This document shows, piece after piece, positions 23,901-38,900 of a stretch of DNA of 64,000 bases; position 1 is the stretch's first letter; the number at the start of each line of letters is the position of its first letter. Both the position numbers and the translations under genes were made by a program. The stretch is from Chelonoidis abingdonii. Taxonomy: Eukaryota > Chordata > Testudines > Testudinidae. The notes below the pieces were generated by a model, which worked only from the letters and a program-made list of their open reading frames with translations, searched no databases and was not told the origin of the DNA. The stretch spans positions 60,998,975 through 61,062,974 of the forward strand of contig NC_133777.1 in the NCBI RefSeq assembly GCF_003597395.2, in the 5' to 3' direction.

Positions 23901-26900
23901 TCCCTAGCTGTTAAATAAACTTCAACTAATTGGTAGTATGGAGGTGCCTCAGTGGCTCTGTGTTAAAATTGCATTCAGATTTGTGTTTAAAGCAGAATGA
24001 AAATTCTTCCATTTTATACTTTAATTATTGAATTTTGTATCAACATTTAACACTTTCTCTCTTCCTAGAGCAATTGAGTTTTCCATAATATTTTTTATTG
24101 AAGATTTATTAAGTTTGCCAGAGGTAACAGTTGGAAATAGCCCTTTTTGAAACTTTTTCCTGAGTCTCACATTTTTTCGGACTGACTCTTTGTTTTATAC
24201 TCAAACCACCACAATCCCTTGAAACTTCAAATTTCTCTGTCCTACACAGTCTACCATCTTGGGGATAAGACAGTTTTCAAATCATACTTTAAAATGTATA
24301 GTTATTATCATAACTTAATTGAGCTCTGCAGAGACAAAGAATGGAGCTGTTAAATTCCATTAGATGCTATTTCTCTGCAGTTGAGCCTGTCTCCCTGAAT
24401 CCACAGATCAACCCTTATGTACACCTCCCCAAGCCCTGAGCTTGAGGAGCTAGGCTGGACAGCAGTGATATGGCACGGGGTTCTGTGAGCTGTGAGGGGC
24501 ATCAGAAGAGAGTGGGGTATTGAGGGGATGCTACCCATGGCAGCAACAACATGGGAGGGCTCTTGAAGGTGATGGTTCAGTTCAGATATATAATGGCCGC
24601 CTTCTCCTTCAAAGCTTTCCAACACAACCCCATTTCCCCTATATGCCCTCTGCATAGTCCCCCATATTTTCATCTCCTGAGGATCTCAAAAAGGACAGGA
24701 AAGAAGTTGTGCTCTGACAAACAATAGGGAGTTTGTCAAATTGGAGCTCTCCCTCTTTGCTTATCCATGTCCCATTTTGTTTCCCACCCTTTGTGGCTCT
24801 GCTACCTGGTACACTAAGAGAGCACAGTATTTCTGTATTGAGGCAACAGTGCTTCAAAGACACCTAATGGCATTGTTGCAAGGGAGCTGAGAGGGTGTGT
24901 GTGCCCATGTGAGGGCCTATAAGCATGGAGTGGAGCTATAGGGATTGAATGAGGTTTATGGGAACTATGTGAGTAGCATGGGAGGAGTAGGGCTGTGCAG
25001 GGACTTCAGTTAGGGAATCCACTGTCTCTGTGGCAAGGCGTGGAGTTTGAAGTGCCAACCAATTCTTAAAACACAGAATTTGCAAAGTTGGACTTTGTGC
25101 ATGCTCAAATATATGCTAATGAGGAAGCATAGCATTCTGAGGCCTTTACCATGAAATCTTTTCTAGCAGCCAATACATGGTGTGTCATCCAGAAATTAAG
25201 ACCAGTTAAACTATCAGTAGAAATCTCTTTGAGTGATATTTAATAAGTTGCTAAATACTTTTCACAAACTGATGGTGGGCTCATTTTGTTGTTATTGTAG
25301 TGCCTAGATGGCCCAATCAAGACTGGGTCCAATTGTGATAGAATACAGTCCCTGTCACAAGAAGCTTACCATATAAGTAGATGATGCCTTGTCAGACATA
25401 TGATGGGAAGGGAAACAGAGGCACAGAAAGGTGAAGTGACTTACTTAGGGTCATGCAGCAGACCAGTGGCAGAACTGGCAATAGAACACTGAGTCCCAGT
25501 TCAGTGCTTTGTCAACTGGACCTCTCTGCCTCTCAGTGGAAGCTATTTACAAGGTAATGGGGCACATCTTCCAAAATGTGCATGCACATTTTAAAATGCC
25601 CAATTTTAAATACCCTATCCTAATTCATATGTATGTTTGGGTTTCCACATGTATAAAGCATGTGCAAACCTCAGCTTGTATGCATGTATTTGCACACCTA
25701 GATTGGGTACATGAATTTGGGCTTGCACATTTTTTAAAGTTGGCTTCATAATATAAATCGGAAAAAACTATATTTACCCTATTTAATCTTTTTATAAATA
25801 GGTTGAATAGGATAAATATTTTTAACAATTTGTATTATGAAGCTAAGACCATTCTTGGTAAGTTTTATTAAATGGTTTTAACAGTGAGATGATTCACACA
25901 GTCAGTGCAAAACCCCAGATGGTAAAATATAATAGAATTTTGATTTAATGTCTAGGAATCCATTATCCAAAGCGGGGTCAGGTCCCTCAATATCTTGAAA
26001 AGTCCTTGGATTATCCAGATTTATCTATGTTCCATCATGATGTCTGGATAACTGAGGACATACTGTTGAATCTAATCTAAGTGTATGTTTAGGGTGTAGG
26101 TTGCTTCTAGTATGATCAATGCAATGAGTGTCTGAATAAAAGCATCCTCACATCATCATACCCTAGTGATTAAAGTATTTGGATTCTGATGTTTCTTAGA
26201 GGGATGTTAAACAATGAAGTTTAATACATTTGAAGAATGTTTATTCAGGAATGATTTGGCTTTAGAAATTGTTTGATATTACTGAAGAAAAGTGGAGTCC
26301 ATGTTTTTAATCCCACATTAATTGAAGATTTCTTTGTACTACAGCTGAATGCAGCAAAGATGATGTGGTGTCAATGGTAGAAACTTCTCATGCTGCCTTG
26401 GAGGAAACCCAAGCAGTTCCTGAGGTATATTATATATTGTATAGCTCAAAGACCTAAATGAACCCCACCTTATAATGCCAAGCAGTATTTTTAAGACACA
26501 AAAATAAAGATGTTATTATTCCTCTTTTGTTCCTAAAGCATTAACTACTTTCTGTTTTTAAAATGCTCTACTTTCTGTATGTCTGTTTGAATAACCTCTT
26601 TTTATATTACTGATTTTTTTAGGTAAAGGAAGAAAGATTGCCTGATCACAGTTCCTGTATTGGGGCTATTAGTGATGATTCTGACATTGTTACCCTTGAA
26701 ACACCTAAAGTAGAAGAAATTGGAACGCGGGAAGAAACTGCAATAGTTGATGAGCAAGCTCAAGGTTCAGATGATTTTAACATGGGTTCTTCCTCCAGCA
26801 GCCAGTACACATTCTGTCAACCAGAAACTGGTAAGAGTATTAACTGCAGAGGAACTATGTACAAATGGTACAAAAAAAGGGCGGGGTTGGGGTCTGCTTT

Positions 26901-29900
26901 AGTAACTAAATTATGAGAGCCTTATTTCCTGCTTGTTTAGTTCTCTTGGGGAAACTTCTCAGTCTGTATGAAAACATATCCCAAATGTCTGCAGATTTCA
27001 TACTCTTGATCTCATACTTTGCGCTATCGTAAGCTTTATGGTACTTTTCAAAAGTATTGCTAAATTAGAAGCATTAATAGGAATGTGAAATGCATGCTGG
27101 CTAAAATAGAAAATATAATACTGATATGTTTTAGAGGATTTATATGATTTTATTTTTTTTTTACCTTTCATGCTTCAGATTTCTTACTTAGAAATCTTTT
27201 ATATTTCCTTTTGGAAACGTGTTCATTTGCCAAAGAGCTGAGATAGATGGAATTATATCTCAGTAACCAATTAAGTATCATAGGTTGATGTTTGGGGCAT
27301 AAATGATTAATAATGTCATGCAGCAAATGAACTCTTTTGCCCCTTATACTGCACTATGTATAATATCTTGTAGAGGAATTGAAGCTCTTATTAATTTGTA
27401 CAAATGTCACACAGCATGATAGGTAGGAAGAAGGGTATGAAACTACAGCGAAGTTTGGTTTTTTTTTTAATTTGTCTTCTCCCTGACTACCTTTTTCTCT
27501 AGTTTCATGTGCTTCCTTCTTGCTCCATTATCCTGCTTACTTGTGTTGCATTCTCTTACTGCCTCTTCTCTTACTCATTCCCTGTCATAACACACATTTA
27601 TACTGCTTCCAAGTTAGTGGGAGGGATAGCTCAGTGGTTTGCTAAATCCAAGATTATGAGGTCAATCCTTGAGGGGACCATTCAGGGAACTGGGGTAAAA
27701 ATCTGTCTGGGGATTGGTCTCGCTTTGAGCAGAGGGTTGGACTAGATGACCTCCTGAGGTCCCTTCCAACCCTAATATTCTGATTTAGGTTAGGGTTGCC
27801 AACTTCTAATAGCACAAAACCGAAAAACCCTTGCTCTGCCCCACCCCTTCTCCGAGGCCATGCCACTGCTCACTCCATCCCCCCTTCCTCAGTCACTTGC
27901 TCTCCCCCACCCTCATTCACTTTTACCAGACAGGGGCAGGGACTTGGGGTGCAGGAGGGATCTTTAGGCTGGGGCTGAGGGGTTCAGAGTGCAGGAAGGG
28001 GCTCAGGGTTGGGATAGGCGGTTTGGGGTGTGTGTGCAGGCTCTGGCTGGGCATGTGGGTTCCCAGCCAATGGGAGTTGCAGAGCCGGCGCTTGAGGGGG
28101 GGCAGTGGGTGGAGCCCCTGGTAATGCTTCATTTGGGGGGATAGCTCAGGGGGTTGCAGCATTGGCCTGCTAAAAACCCACGGTTGTGAGTTCAATCCTT
28201 GAGGGGGCCACTTAGGAATCTGGGGCAAAAATTGGTCCTGCTAGTGAAGGCAGGGGGCTGGACTCAATGACCTTTCAAGGTCCCTTCCAGTTCTAGGAGA
28301 TTGGTATATCTCCAATTATTATTTTTTTATTTATTAGGAGCCGGACATGCTGGCTGCTTCTGGGAGCCACGTGGAGCCAGGGCAAGCAAGGAGCCTGCCT
28401 TAGCCGCGCTGTGCCACCTATCTGACTTTTAGTGGTCTGGTCAGCAGTGCTGACTGGAGCCACCAGGGTCCCTTTTTGACTGGGTGTTCCAGTCAAAAAC
28501 TAGACACCTGGCAACTCTATTCAAAGCTGTATCCCCTTCTTAGTATTAAGCTGTAATTTGGAAAGTAACATACGAGAAGGAATGACTTTCAAAATCACTG
28601 CTTTAACTTGGGAGCAGAGAGTGTGTACTGAGTAGGTACATATATGCCATATCTTTGTGCTTATAAATGTCCATGTGCATCAAAAGATTGACAAACAGCC
28701 AAGTGTCAAAATCTGACCCATTTGTGACTGTTATTAATAAAGGTGTCATCAACTTTTTAAAATCTTCCACATTATTTGATTTTATTTTCTGTTATCTTGA
28801 TTTTTCCTTTTATGGATCAATTCTAAAATCTTTCTTCTGTTTTGATATACAAAAGAAGGTTGGTGGGAGAAGCTGAGGACAATTCCAGAATGTGTAAGGG
28901 GATGGGCTGATGACCTGAAAGAGCATGTGTCTGGCAGCCTTCCTTTCCAAGGTGGTGTGACTACATTTGATCAGCTTGTATAAAGTTGACTGCTTGTGCC
29001 TAGCATGGAGTGCTTTTAAAGTATTAATCCCTACCTGACTTGCTGTTATAGTGGTAATGTTCCAAACAGGTGCTCACAACCTGTCTTTATTACAGATTTT
29101 GGCTAAGCTTTTAGGCTTTATTTGACTGATTTGCTTTTCAGAAAATAGACTGTACCTTAATTTGGAATGAGCATCAATAAAAGCAATATTTTAATGTATT
29201 TGCGTAACCGGTTAGTTGGATGGCCGCTGTTGGGAGTCCAAATGTATCCATAGCCATAGAGAGACGTTCTTCCATGTTTAATTTAAATGATTTCAAACAG
29301 TGCATTAAATTGATTGTGCACTATAGTAAAGTGTGTTGAGCATGTTTGCATTGTTTGGAAAGCCGTTTGTAATTTTAGCAGTTGGCATGAAGAAATTCTA
29401 CCTTTTTTCTTTAATGTATTATGGTAATACATGGTGTGAACTCTTCATTTGCTTGTCTAAACTCTGGTTGAGTTTTATGCTGAGAGCAGTCAGGACAACT
29501 GGCTTCCCCAAGGCAGGGACTTAGGTCAAATATATATTAGAAGATGCTTGCCAGTATAGGTATATAAGCAAACCCTCTAATGTAGACACAGCTTATGCTG
29601 GCTAAAAAAGGACTTTAGTCAGTATAGCTTATACTAGTTCCCTGTGTGAAATAAGGCATAGCCACAAAAGCATTTGTATGCTGCTAAAAAACACTAGGGC
29701 TTTAGCCAGTACAGAAATGTAACCAAAAAATCAGCCTAGTATTGACATTACTGTGCTGTCAAAAGTTTCTAATATAGATCTGGCCATTATCATCATAACC
29801 AGAAAATGATATTTAGGATTTCCTCTAAGGATCAGACTTTATCCACTATCTTTCTGTGGGTATTCTGCAGTATGACACTATACTGAATCCTCACAGCTAT

Positions 29901-32900
29901 TGTAGGAAGGTGTCATTCTTACCTGAGGGTAGTACTATTGAAAATTTGCCATTAAGTGCTTTTGTCGGTGCTTTAAGTATCTTCAAGTGTTACAGGGTTC
30001 CCGAGCTTGGGCTCCAGCTGGAGTAGGAAGTGTACACTGCAGCCTGATCCCAGTCCAAGTCGGCTGGCATAGGCCAGGTGTGAGTGTCTAGTTGCTGTGT
30101 AGATATACCCTAAGAGTACATTATTCCTCTGAACAGTTTATTTTCCACATATGTAAGCTTCCTCTGCTAGCTGAGCTAACCTTGAAAATACTAAGTATTA
30201 TTTTTCTAGCCATTTATTATCATGTGAAATATTCCTTTTGTAAGTGTATACATACAGAACATGTGCATTTGTGTCTGAGCTCCACACTGAATTCTAGTTC
30301 AAATACTTTTTCTCACCTGATTGAGCCATTTCTGAATGCTTGCTTTCCCTGTCCTTAGTTGTTGAAGTGCATATCTTCTGAAATGATCCATTCTATAAAA
30401 GACCTTCTTTATTAAATTTAAATTGATTTAAAAGTGTCTGCTCTTCAGGATAAGCTGCTTACATGGTTGAACTGAATTTAAATTCCTGTTTTCCTACCCA
30501 TGCATATAAAAATTGCTCAGTCAGGGATATAAACTGGAATGTATTAAAGAGGGGTGAAAATATTATCTAATGAGGGGAAAATTCTCTTTCACAATCTAAC
30601 ATGCTACTTTTCCATGGAAGTCCAAAATAGTATATCTTAGTATTCCAGATATTAGTATTTTGTAATCTGCCTCAGGGCAGGCCTGATTGGCCCAGCTCTT
30701 TATATCTGAAAAATTAGGGTTTGGGTTTTATTTTCAGTGAGGAAACTTAAATTATAGTACTTGGTCTGATTATTGCTGTCATTGCTTGGCATTCTTGTCT
30801 ATTCAGTGAGATTTGCATGTTTTTGCTTAATTGTGTGGTTGTTACAGTTGTGAAATTATATGTTGATTCATATTAGTCCCACAAAGATATTTTAATTAGA
30901 CTTTTATATTTGTGGCCTTAATGCCAACACCTGTTTGTTTAACCAGGAGAAGAACCACAGAGATACTTGCATCTTATTGTCAGTGGTATTCTGGCAAGAG
31001 GCAGTAAATGTTTATGCTTATGCACACTGGGACGGGTTAGATCACAGGACCCCCTTGGGAGCTGCCACCCGATGTGCTAAGACTACTTCTACTCCTGCTT
31101 TCCCTGCCAGCTCAGGACCCCAGCACCCTGTCTTGCTGAGCCAGACACGCCTATCTGCTCCAGTGCAGACCCAGAGTCTGAATTACTTGCCCCAAAGCTG
31201 CAGGTTTACCTGAAAACAGCTCTCAGAATGTCTGTCCTTAACACGCAGAGTCAACGCGAAGGGGTCTAGAACCCAAAGAAATCCGTTTTATCCGTATATA
31301 AGCTTATGCAGGGTAAACCATAAATGTCGCTCCCTATGACACTGATAGAGAGAGATGCAACAGGTTTATAATACCACAGGTATTAATACATACTCTTGAG
31401 TTAATAAAAATCACTTTTTAAGTATGAATTAAAAGAAAGTAGGATTTAAGTGGTTCACAAAGAGATAACAGACAGTAACAAAGTAAGGTTCACACGAGCA
31501 AGAATAAAAAAATGCGCAAGATCTATGTCTAATTCAAACTGAATAGCAGATAAGGCCTCACCAGTTCCGGAATGCCTCTTTACAGACTAATCTCCTTTTA
31601 GCTGGGTCCAGAAATTAACTTCACACCCCTGCAGGTCACTGCCCTTTGTTCCAGTTTCTTCTTCCGAGGATCCTGGGGAGTGAGAGGCTCTTTTTAGCCA
31701 GCTAAGAAAATGGAGATGGATCTCCCAGGGGTTGAAAATAGACTTTCTCTTGTGGGCGGAGACCCCTCCTCACTACCTATGCAAAGCCAGCTCCCAAGTA
31801 TGGGAGTTTAGGAGTTCACTGGCAAGTCCACATGTCCATGCATTACTCGCAGTTTTTACAGGTACCATGCCATGTTTACATGCTACCTTGAATGTCCTCA
31901 ACTAGACTTCTTATGTGGATTGGAGCATTCCAAGATCCATTGTCCTTTAAGTGTTTCTTGATTAGGTACTTAATTTCAACACTCCTTTCTCCAGGAACTG
32001 ACCAAATGCTCTACTAAGGTTATTTAGAAATCAAGCCAGTACATGGCCAACATTCATAACGTCAAATACAAAAATGATACATGCATGCAAATAGGATTAA
32101 TACATTTAGTAGATCATAACCTTTACGGAGATATGTTACATGGCATAGTAGCATAAAACACATTTTAAGCATATTTCCATAGAGCCTTATGGGAGGTACC
32201 GTCACACATACATAGTAAACAAATGATAAAATCTAGTACTGTATACGTGCAAAAAGACTTAAACAGTTGCTGTCCTCTGATAACATTTCTTTCACTACGA
32301 ATCCTGTCTCCTCAAATCTTGGTGGCAAAACGTGTGATTGGCAGCAAGTATTTTGATTCCATGGTGCTGGATAAAACAATCTTTGTGGGGCTCCATGCCT
32401 TGTATGCCCTTAGAACTATGGGGTTCTTTCACCTGCTACCTCTGATCTGTGGTTACACAGACCCAATTGCTGACCCTTTTCCTTTCCTATGCAGTAGTGG
32501 TTGAAAAGTGATTTTTTGGGGAAATGTGAAAAGATTGTGGTAGGGAGGTATGATAGCTATTCAAAGTAAGTGAAAAAAAATTAAATAAAGTTGCTGGAAT
32601 AGAAAGCTATTTGTATTAATAAGTACTTTATAATCTGCATATATTTTTATATACTAAATATTCAGCTACTGTGTCTGCAAGTGTTTCCATGAAGTGGTCT
32701 TTGGGTGTAGAGGGTTGAGTGCATTGCTTTAGAGACTATAATAAAACCATATCAACTAGTATGTGTTATTTTTTGGTAGACCTCTGTGCTAGCAGCTTCT
32801 GTTCTTTTGCAGTAAGCAGTTTTTGTATATGAGAGAGTTATATATTTAACAGTTCAGGTTTTTTCACGTTTCACAAGAATGTGCAATGGGAATGGAAATG

Positions 32901-35900
32901 AAATTTCTCACTTTCTAACTTTTATAATCATATTCCGTTGTTTTGTTTTAAAAGGTACAATTGGCCTAGGAATGTAAAACTTTCTAATAAATGGAATTGT
33001 CAGGCTTGGGAACTGTTAGGCTGTAAGATGAAACGGAGCTTGTTTTTACCATGGTGGTGTCTTGATTCTTTACTTGTTTCCCTAAAAGGGAGATTTTAAT
33101 CAAAGATGGCATTCTAAATAAAAAAGGAGCTTTTTCTATATGACAGTTTATGCAGTAAATGATGTACTGTGTTTTCCAACTCTAAGTGCCAAAATATACT
33201 TTTAGTGGATATGGCAGATAAATTTTTAATTAGCTCCAATATAGTCCAGAAAACTACAGATGTTTCATAATTCTTTTGTTACAGAGTTGTGTTCACTTTT
33301 CAGTTTTTCCACCTCAGCCCAGTGATGATGAATCAAGTAGTGACGAAACAAGCAATCGATCCAGTCCCACACTGAGAAGACGGCGTGCAAAGAAGAGGCT
33401 TGTCTCGAACTCTGAATCTGAGGGCGGAGCACCTAATGAACAGGAAACTGAACCTCCCAAAGAACAGCAACAGAAACGCCAATTCAGTAGTGGCCTGAAC
33501 AGATGCATTATACTAGCTTTGGTGATAGCAATCAGCATGGGATTTGGACACTTCTATGGTAAGTACATGAAATTTGACTTGAATAACATAATAGACAGCT
33601 GGTGTACAAAATGTACATTTGACTTACCAGTATAGTGTGATTCAGATTTTTCATTCAACATATTTATTCATGTCATAGGCTCCTCAGTGTTTTTTTTCCA
33701 TTATTCCTTCAGAAGTACAGATTGTACTAACAAGTAACTTTGATTCCTCAATGTTTTGTCCAATACTTTAACTCATGTGATACAAGCTTATGACACCGTT
33801 AAATATAAATCATATTAATATAACTTTGAAGGTCTCTACCTTATCCTTACAGTAGCTGTTCTTCTTTGTTCTTTTATCTTTTATCTTGTTAGATCTTGCA
33901 GAAAGGAAATATCTTGCTCTGTTCATAAAGCACCATGTACATTTACTTGACTAATTTAGGGTGACTAGATGTCCCGATTTTATAGGGACAGTCACAATTT
34001 TTGGGTCTTTTTCTTATATAGGCTCCTATTACCCCCTACCCCCTGTCCTGATTTTTCACACATGCTGTCTGGTCACCCTAAAATTATTAGCAGTGATCCT
34101 AGAAATCCGTTTGACACAGAAAAATGCAGAATTTGCATTTTTACAGAGAATCTTTAGTTTTTACATTTTGTGAAAAAATAAAATCACATAACATGGAACC
34201 CCAATTATCTGATCTAATTGGGACCGAGGCCAGATCAGATAATCAGAAATTTGGATAATTTAAAAGAACGAACAGGGCCCTGTCTTGCAGCCCCAGGAGG
34301 TGGTGGGGCTCCAACTGTCATCTTAAAAATTGTAAATATATCAATAAAACATTGTTCAACTGATACCTATATATATTGTAGCTAGGGAAACTAAAGTTCA
34401 GCATTTCATTTTAATCATGGAAAAAAGTGGATTTTTGGTTTTTTTGTATCAGAGAATTTGTTTTTATCATGGAAAACTAGGATCCCTGCTTATTAGTAGT
34501 AATACTTTGGATTTATTCACATTTTTAATCCTTTAGTTCCCTATTGTTAGTCTTGTGGTAACCTTTATTGTTGCTGGCAAGATACTACAAGACATTTCTG
34601 GCCTTCATCCAATGATTCCTCAGTTGCTGAATGAAAAAACTAGATACAGTGTACTTTTATTGAACAATTCAGAATCTCTCTCCCCTTTTACCTTTTGTTT
34701 GGAAGACAAATATTAAGTAGCACTTGAAAATGTACCATAACTCTCAATGCAATTTCTCAGTGTATTGATGGAATCCAGTGCAGCAGCAGCTTCTCTCTGG
34801 CTTCTTAGTACAGTGGCTAAGGTTGATTCTTTTCTGTCTGATTCAGGGCCGGCGCTACCATTTAGGCAGCCTAGGCAATCGCCTAGGGCGCCAGGATTAT
34901 TCGGGGGGCAGCATTTTGCCGGGGGGGCGGCAGGCAGCTCCAGTTGACCTGCCGCAGGCATGTCTGCGGAGGGTCCTTTGGTCCGCGGCTCTGGTAGAGC
35001 TGCTGCAGTCATGCCTGCAGACGGTCGGCTGTTTGCGCGCCTCTGGTGGACCGCCCGCAGGCATGCCTGCGGCAGCTCCACCGGAGCCATGGACCAACGG
35101 ACCCTCCACAGGAATGACTGCAGCAGCTCCACTGGAGCCGCGGGATCAGCGCGGGGGGCGGCGAAATGGCCGTGCACCTAGGGCGCGAGAAACCCTAGCG
35201 CCGGTCTTGGTCCGATTTCAAACCTGAGCAGCAGAGGAACAACAGAATAGATGGTAACTACCTGTGTTAACAAAATAGCTAAGTGCAGAGCTCAACAGCT
35301 TTTCATATCTGCCTAACAGAATGGAGACCCAATCTTGGTCATGGCTTTTGGGTGCTATTAATATAAATATTAAATAATGGAGTAATGAAGACTTTTATTT
35401 TATATTCATTGTATGATATTTATAGTCTGTTATGAAAATATGATGCCACATTTAAATAATTCGGTTTCAAAATGGGACTGTATGTTATCCTTTTTTATTG
35501 GATTTGATTTTGATTAGAGCTACGTAAATTTTAACATTTAGTGTAAACCTTTCAAAATTAATTTACCCTTGAACATATTTTTTTTTGGTTCTCAGGTAAA
35601 CGTGAAGGTAAGAAATAGTGAGTGCCATGTGGAGGATGCTGTGCTTGCAATCAGATTGATTTAAAAATATATATATGGTTGTGTAATCAAGGCTTCACAA
35701 TTACTACTATGTTCAGGATTATATGACTAGTAACTCAGTCATATAAAATACTTCTGCATAGAACTTGCAGGCCTTTTCAGCTATTTAACAGGAAAACAAA
35801 TGTATAGTGTCTATTGGTATGGTTGAGGCACTGTGGTCCAGTAGAAGCCTGAGTTCCTTTCCAATCTGGGCCAGCCTTCTGATTTCAAAGCTTGGTCAAG

Positions 35901-38900
35901 TCAATTCGTACCACTCTTCTTCGGTTTCTCCAGCCATAAAATGGGGATTATGATGTTTACCTACCTTTATAAAGCACTTTGAGATGTATGGATAAAAAGC
36001 ACTGACTATTATTATTACTTTTATTTGTGTAGTAAAGACCATATTTTCAAATATTTTTTTCCCTCATTGAACCTATCGCTTTAGATAGAAGTTGTCATTG
36101 ATGACATATTTTTCTCTAGTCCAGCAGAATTGAGGCTATTATTTAAAAGTGAAAGCTCCTCAGGCTCACATAGTTTAACTCGACCACTCCTTCGGCAGTG
36201 TTTCTGCCTCTACAGAGTGGGAAATGTTTACTGTTTTGCTCACCCTGAAAAGGTTTTTACAAGGGATTCCTTTTCTCTGGCAAGTGGTGTTCTCCCTGTA
36301 TTTTCCAGGACTTAAGCATTTGAACTGGAGAGCAGCACTTCACAACATCCTTTTAACGTCAGGTTAATTGTAGTTTGAGAGGGTCACTTTTGTTTCTAGA
36401 CACATAGTCAATTCTTTGTTTGAAGTTGACTGATTTTGTGCTTGTTCACTGTTTTATTACTTGTTCTTTGTGGCCACTACTATCTACTCCGCCTGAGTTA
36501 TAATTTCTAGAGAACTGGAGCTAACACAAGAGAGTGGCAAAACTAGTTTTCTTGCAATTGTAGTTACTCCTAGAATGAAGCAATTGTTCTGAACAGCACT
36601 AATAAATTTATACTGGGAGAGGAGGAGTATTCTGTATATGCTTGGTTTAAGATGGGATTCTCTTATCTTTAAGTCAGGACATGAGAGAATGTTAAATGAG
36701 GTTAAAATGTCACAACAATTACCTCAATAGTTCTTAAATTGTAGTAATAATAAAACATGAAAGGAGGAGCTTTGTTTCAAAAAAGAAACTCTACATGCAT
36801 TCCACTGGATTGGACAGAAATATCCCATACTTAGTTACTTCGGTCCAAAACAGTGGATCCAATGCAGAAGAAATTAAAATTAGAGATTAAAAAAAAAACA
36901 CCTAATATTGTCCTCTTTTTATTTAATAACTCAGCTAGCATCAAAGCCAACATGCACAAATTCTATATTTTGTATGTGCATTGCAACTTTCAGATAAAAG
37001 GGAGTGCAGGAGAATGATAATTACTAAAGAAAATATTATATTACTTAATAGTGAATTTGTAGCTAGTAAGAGTGAAGACATATATTGGAAAAACATGGGG
37101 AAAAAGTAACATCTGTCAGACACTTGAATGATGGGAAGATGGATATTTAATGAGCATGTGCTCAATTCTGTCGCCTTTGCTTTTGCAAGTAAGGATTGCA
37201 AGATTGGGTCCTATGTGAAGCTATTCAGTTTGCTTTATAACCTGTTTAAGAATTGTGTGTAGGGGGTGTTTGGTTTACTTTTTTGGGGGGCTTGTTCTGC
37301 ATGAATGTTAATATAGCATGCAAATATCCAGGTAATTATTAATATATCATTGCTTGACAATGTGAAGCTATAATTTCAAAAAATGTAAACTGGATTTGTT
37401 TAATTTCTTCTATTGTGTCAGTTTTTCATTTTACTAAAATATATATGTAATTTTTTGCATAGCTTCTGGTTGATTATATTTAAATATAGATATTTTCTAG
37501 TTAACATCATTCCATCTGTTTAGCATTAAAAATGTTTGCTTTTATCCAAACACATAAGTAGAGCAAAGTTGCTTGTACTGATGTGTTTGAAATTGTTGCT
37601 GCAAAGAACAGAATCGGTATATAGCAATTATAAGACTATACAATTATAAAACTAGACAGAACAGAACAAGTGTACTATACAGTGAAATACAATATCAGAA
37701 TGTTCCTTCATTTGCCAGGAAACTAAAGACATCATCTGATAGTTTGACTCTCAGTAGTTAGAGATGGAAATGACCTAACAGTTTTGTGTTTGTAGGTACA
37801 ATTCAGATCCAAAAACGTCAACAATTGGTAGAAAAGACACATGAAGATGAACTAAATGGTATGAAAGATGACCTTTACCAGTGCCAAAGAGAGCAAGGAG
37901 TTAAAGCAGACTATAAGGTGGGGGTAGGTATGATCTTTTCATTACAATTCATTGGGGAATATTACCTCCCCATTAGAGGTGTGTACCTTACATTAGTGTT
38001 GAATCTGTTATTTCTATATGTTGGGAGAATGCTTTATCCCTAAGAACAATGGAATCCACATTTTTTTACAGATAACTCAGCTTTATTTTTTATTGGACCT
38101 TTATTTGACTTTTAATTTACGTCTCAACAGTACGCATATATAATAAATATTTTTCGTCAGAAATTCTCTTAAATTCATACATAACATTATTGTAAACTGA
38201 AAAAAGGGTTTTTTTTAACCTATTGCCAAAAACTTTGTAATTTGATCAAATTTTAAGAGTAAAATAGCTTTTTGAAGTAACAGGAATCACAGAGGGAAGA
38301 ATTCAGTTAGCAGTATATTGATTACACGTAATGATGCATGGAGCAGAAATAAGGTGGGCTCTAAGAGCCCAGTTGGGCTACGTTTTTTTATAAAGTTAAC
38401 AGTCCTACATTTTATTTGTAAACTGAGCAAACCTGAAATGGAATCAGTGAGACACAATAAACATGGCATCATACAGTGCCATTTTTAATTCCTCACCCTG
38501 TTTTGGATAAGGGGAGAGCAGGGTTTGATTTCCTTATTCCCTACTCTAGCATCTCTTGACCAGGTGGATGAGGAAAGTAACCGGAAGACGTGGTCGGAAT
38601 AATATTGGCCCCTTTGAGCCATTTGCCAATTGTATTTACATCCTGGGAATATGGCTAGACTCCTCACATCTATTAGAAGAGCAGATAGCAGCAACAACTA
38701 GGCTGACTCTTTTTCATTATCACACAGCCATAAAATTGTGAACAATTTTTTGGGTGTAGACCTTGAAGTTATTTATCCCTTGGTCACCCTGACAGAGTAC
38801 TGTAGTGTGTTTTGCATGGGATTACATTTTAAATCCATCCAGACATGGAAGCTGATGCAGAATTCAGCAATCTGCTTGTTAAGTGGTCGTTCTTCTTGCG

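Noticed and set aside
28133..28215. Possible tRNA gene
   Set aside because: A and B boxes are present but no cloverleaf acceptor stem; the CR1-like 3' tail shows it is a SINE.
34713..35227. ORFs of 149-154 codons on both strands
   Set aside because: They overlap the hAT element at 34844-35209 and are rich in repeated GCCTGCGGCAG words; not genes.
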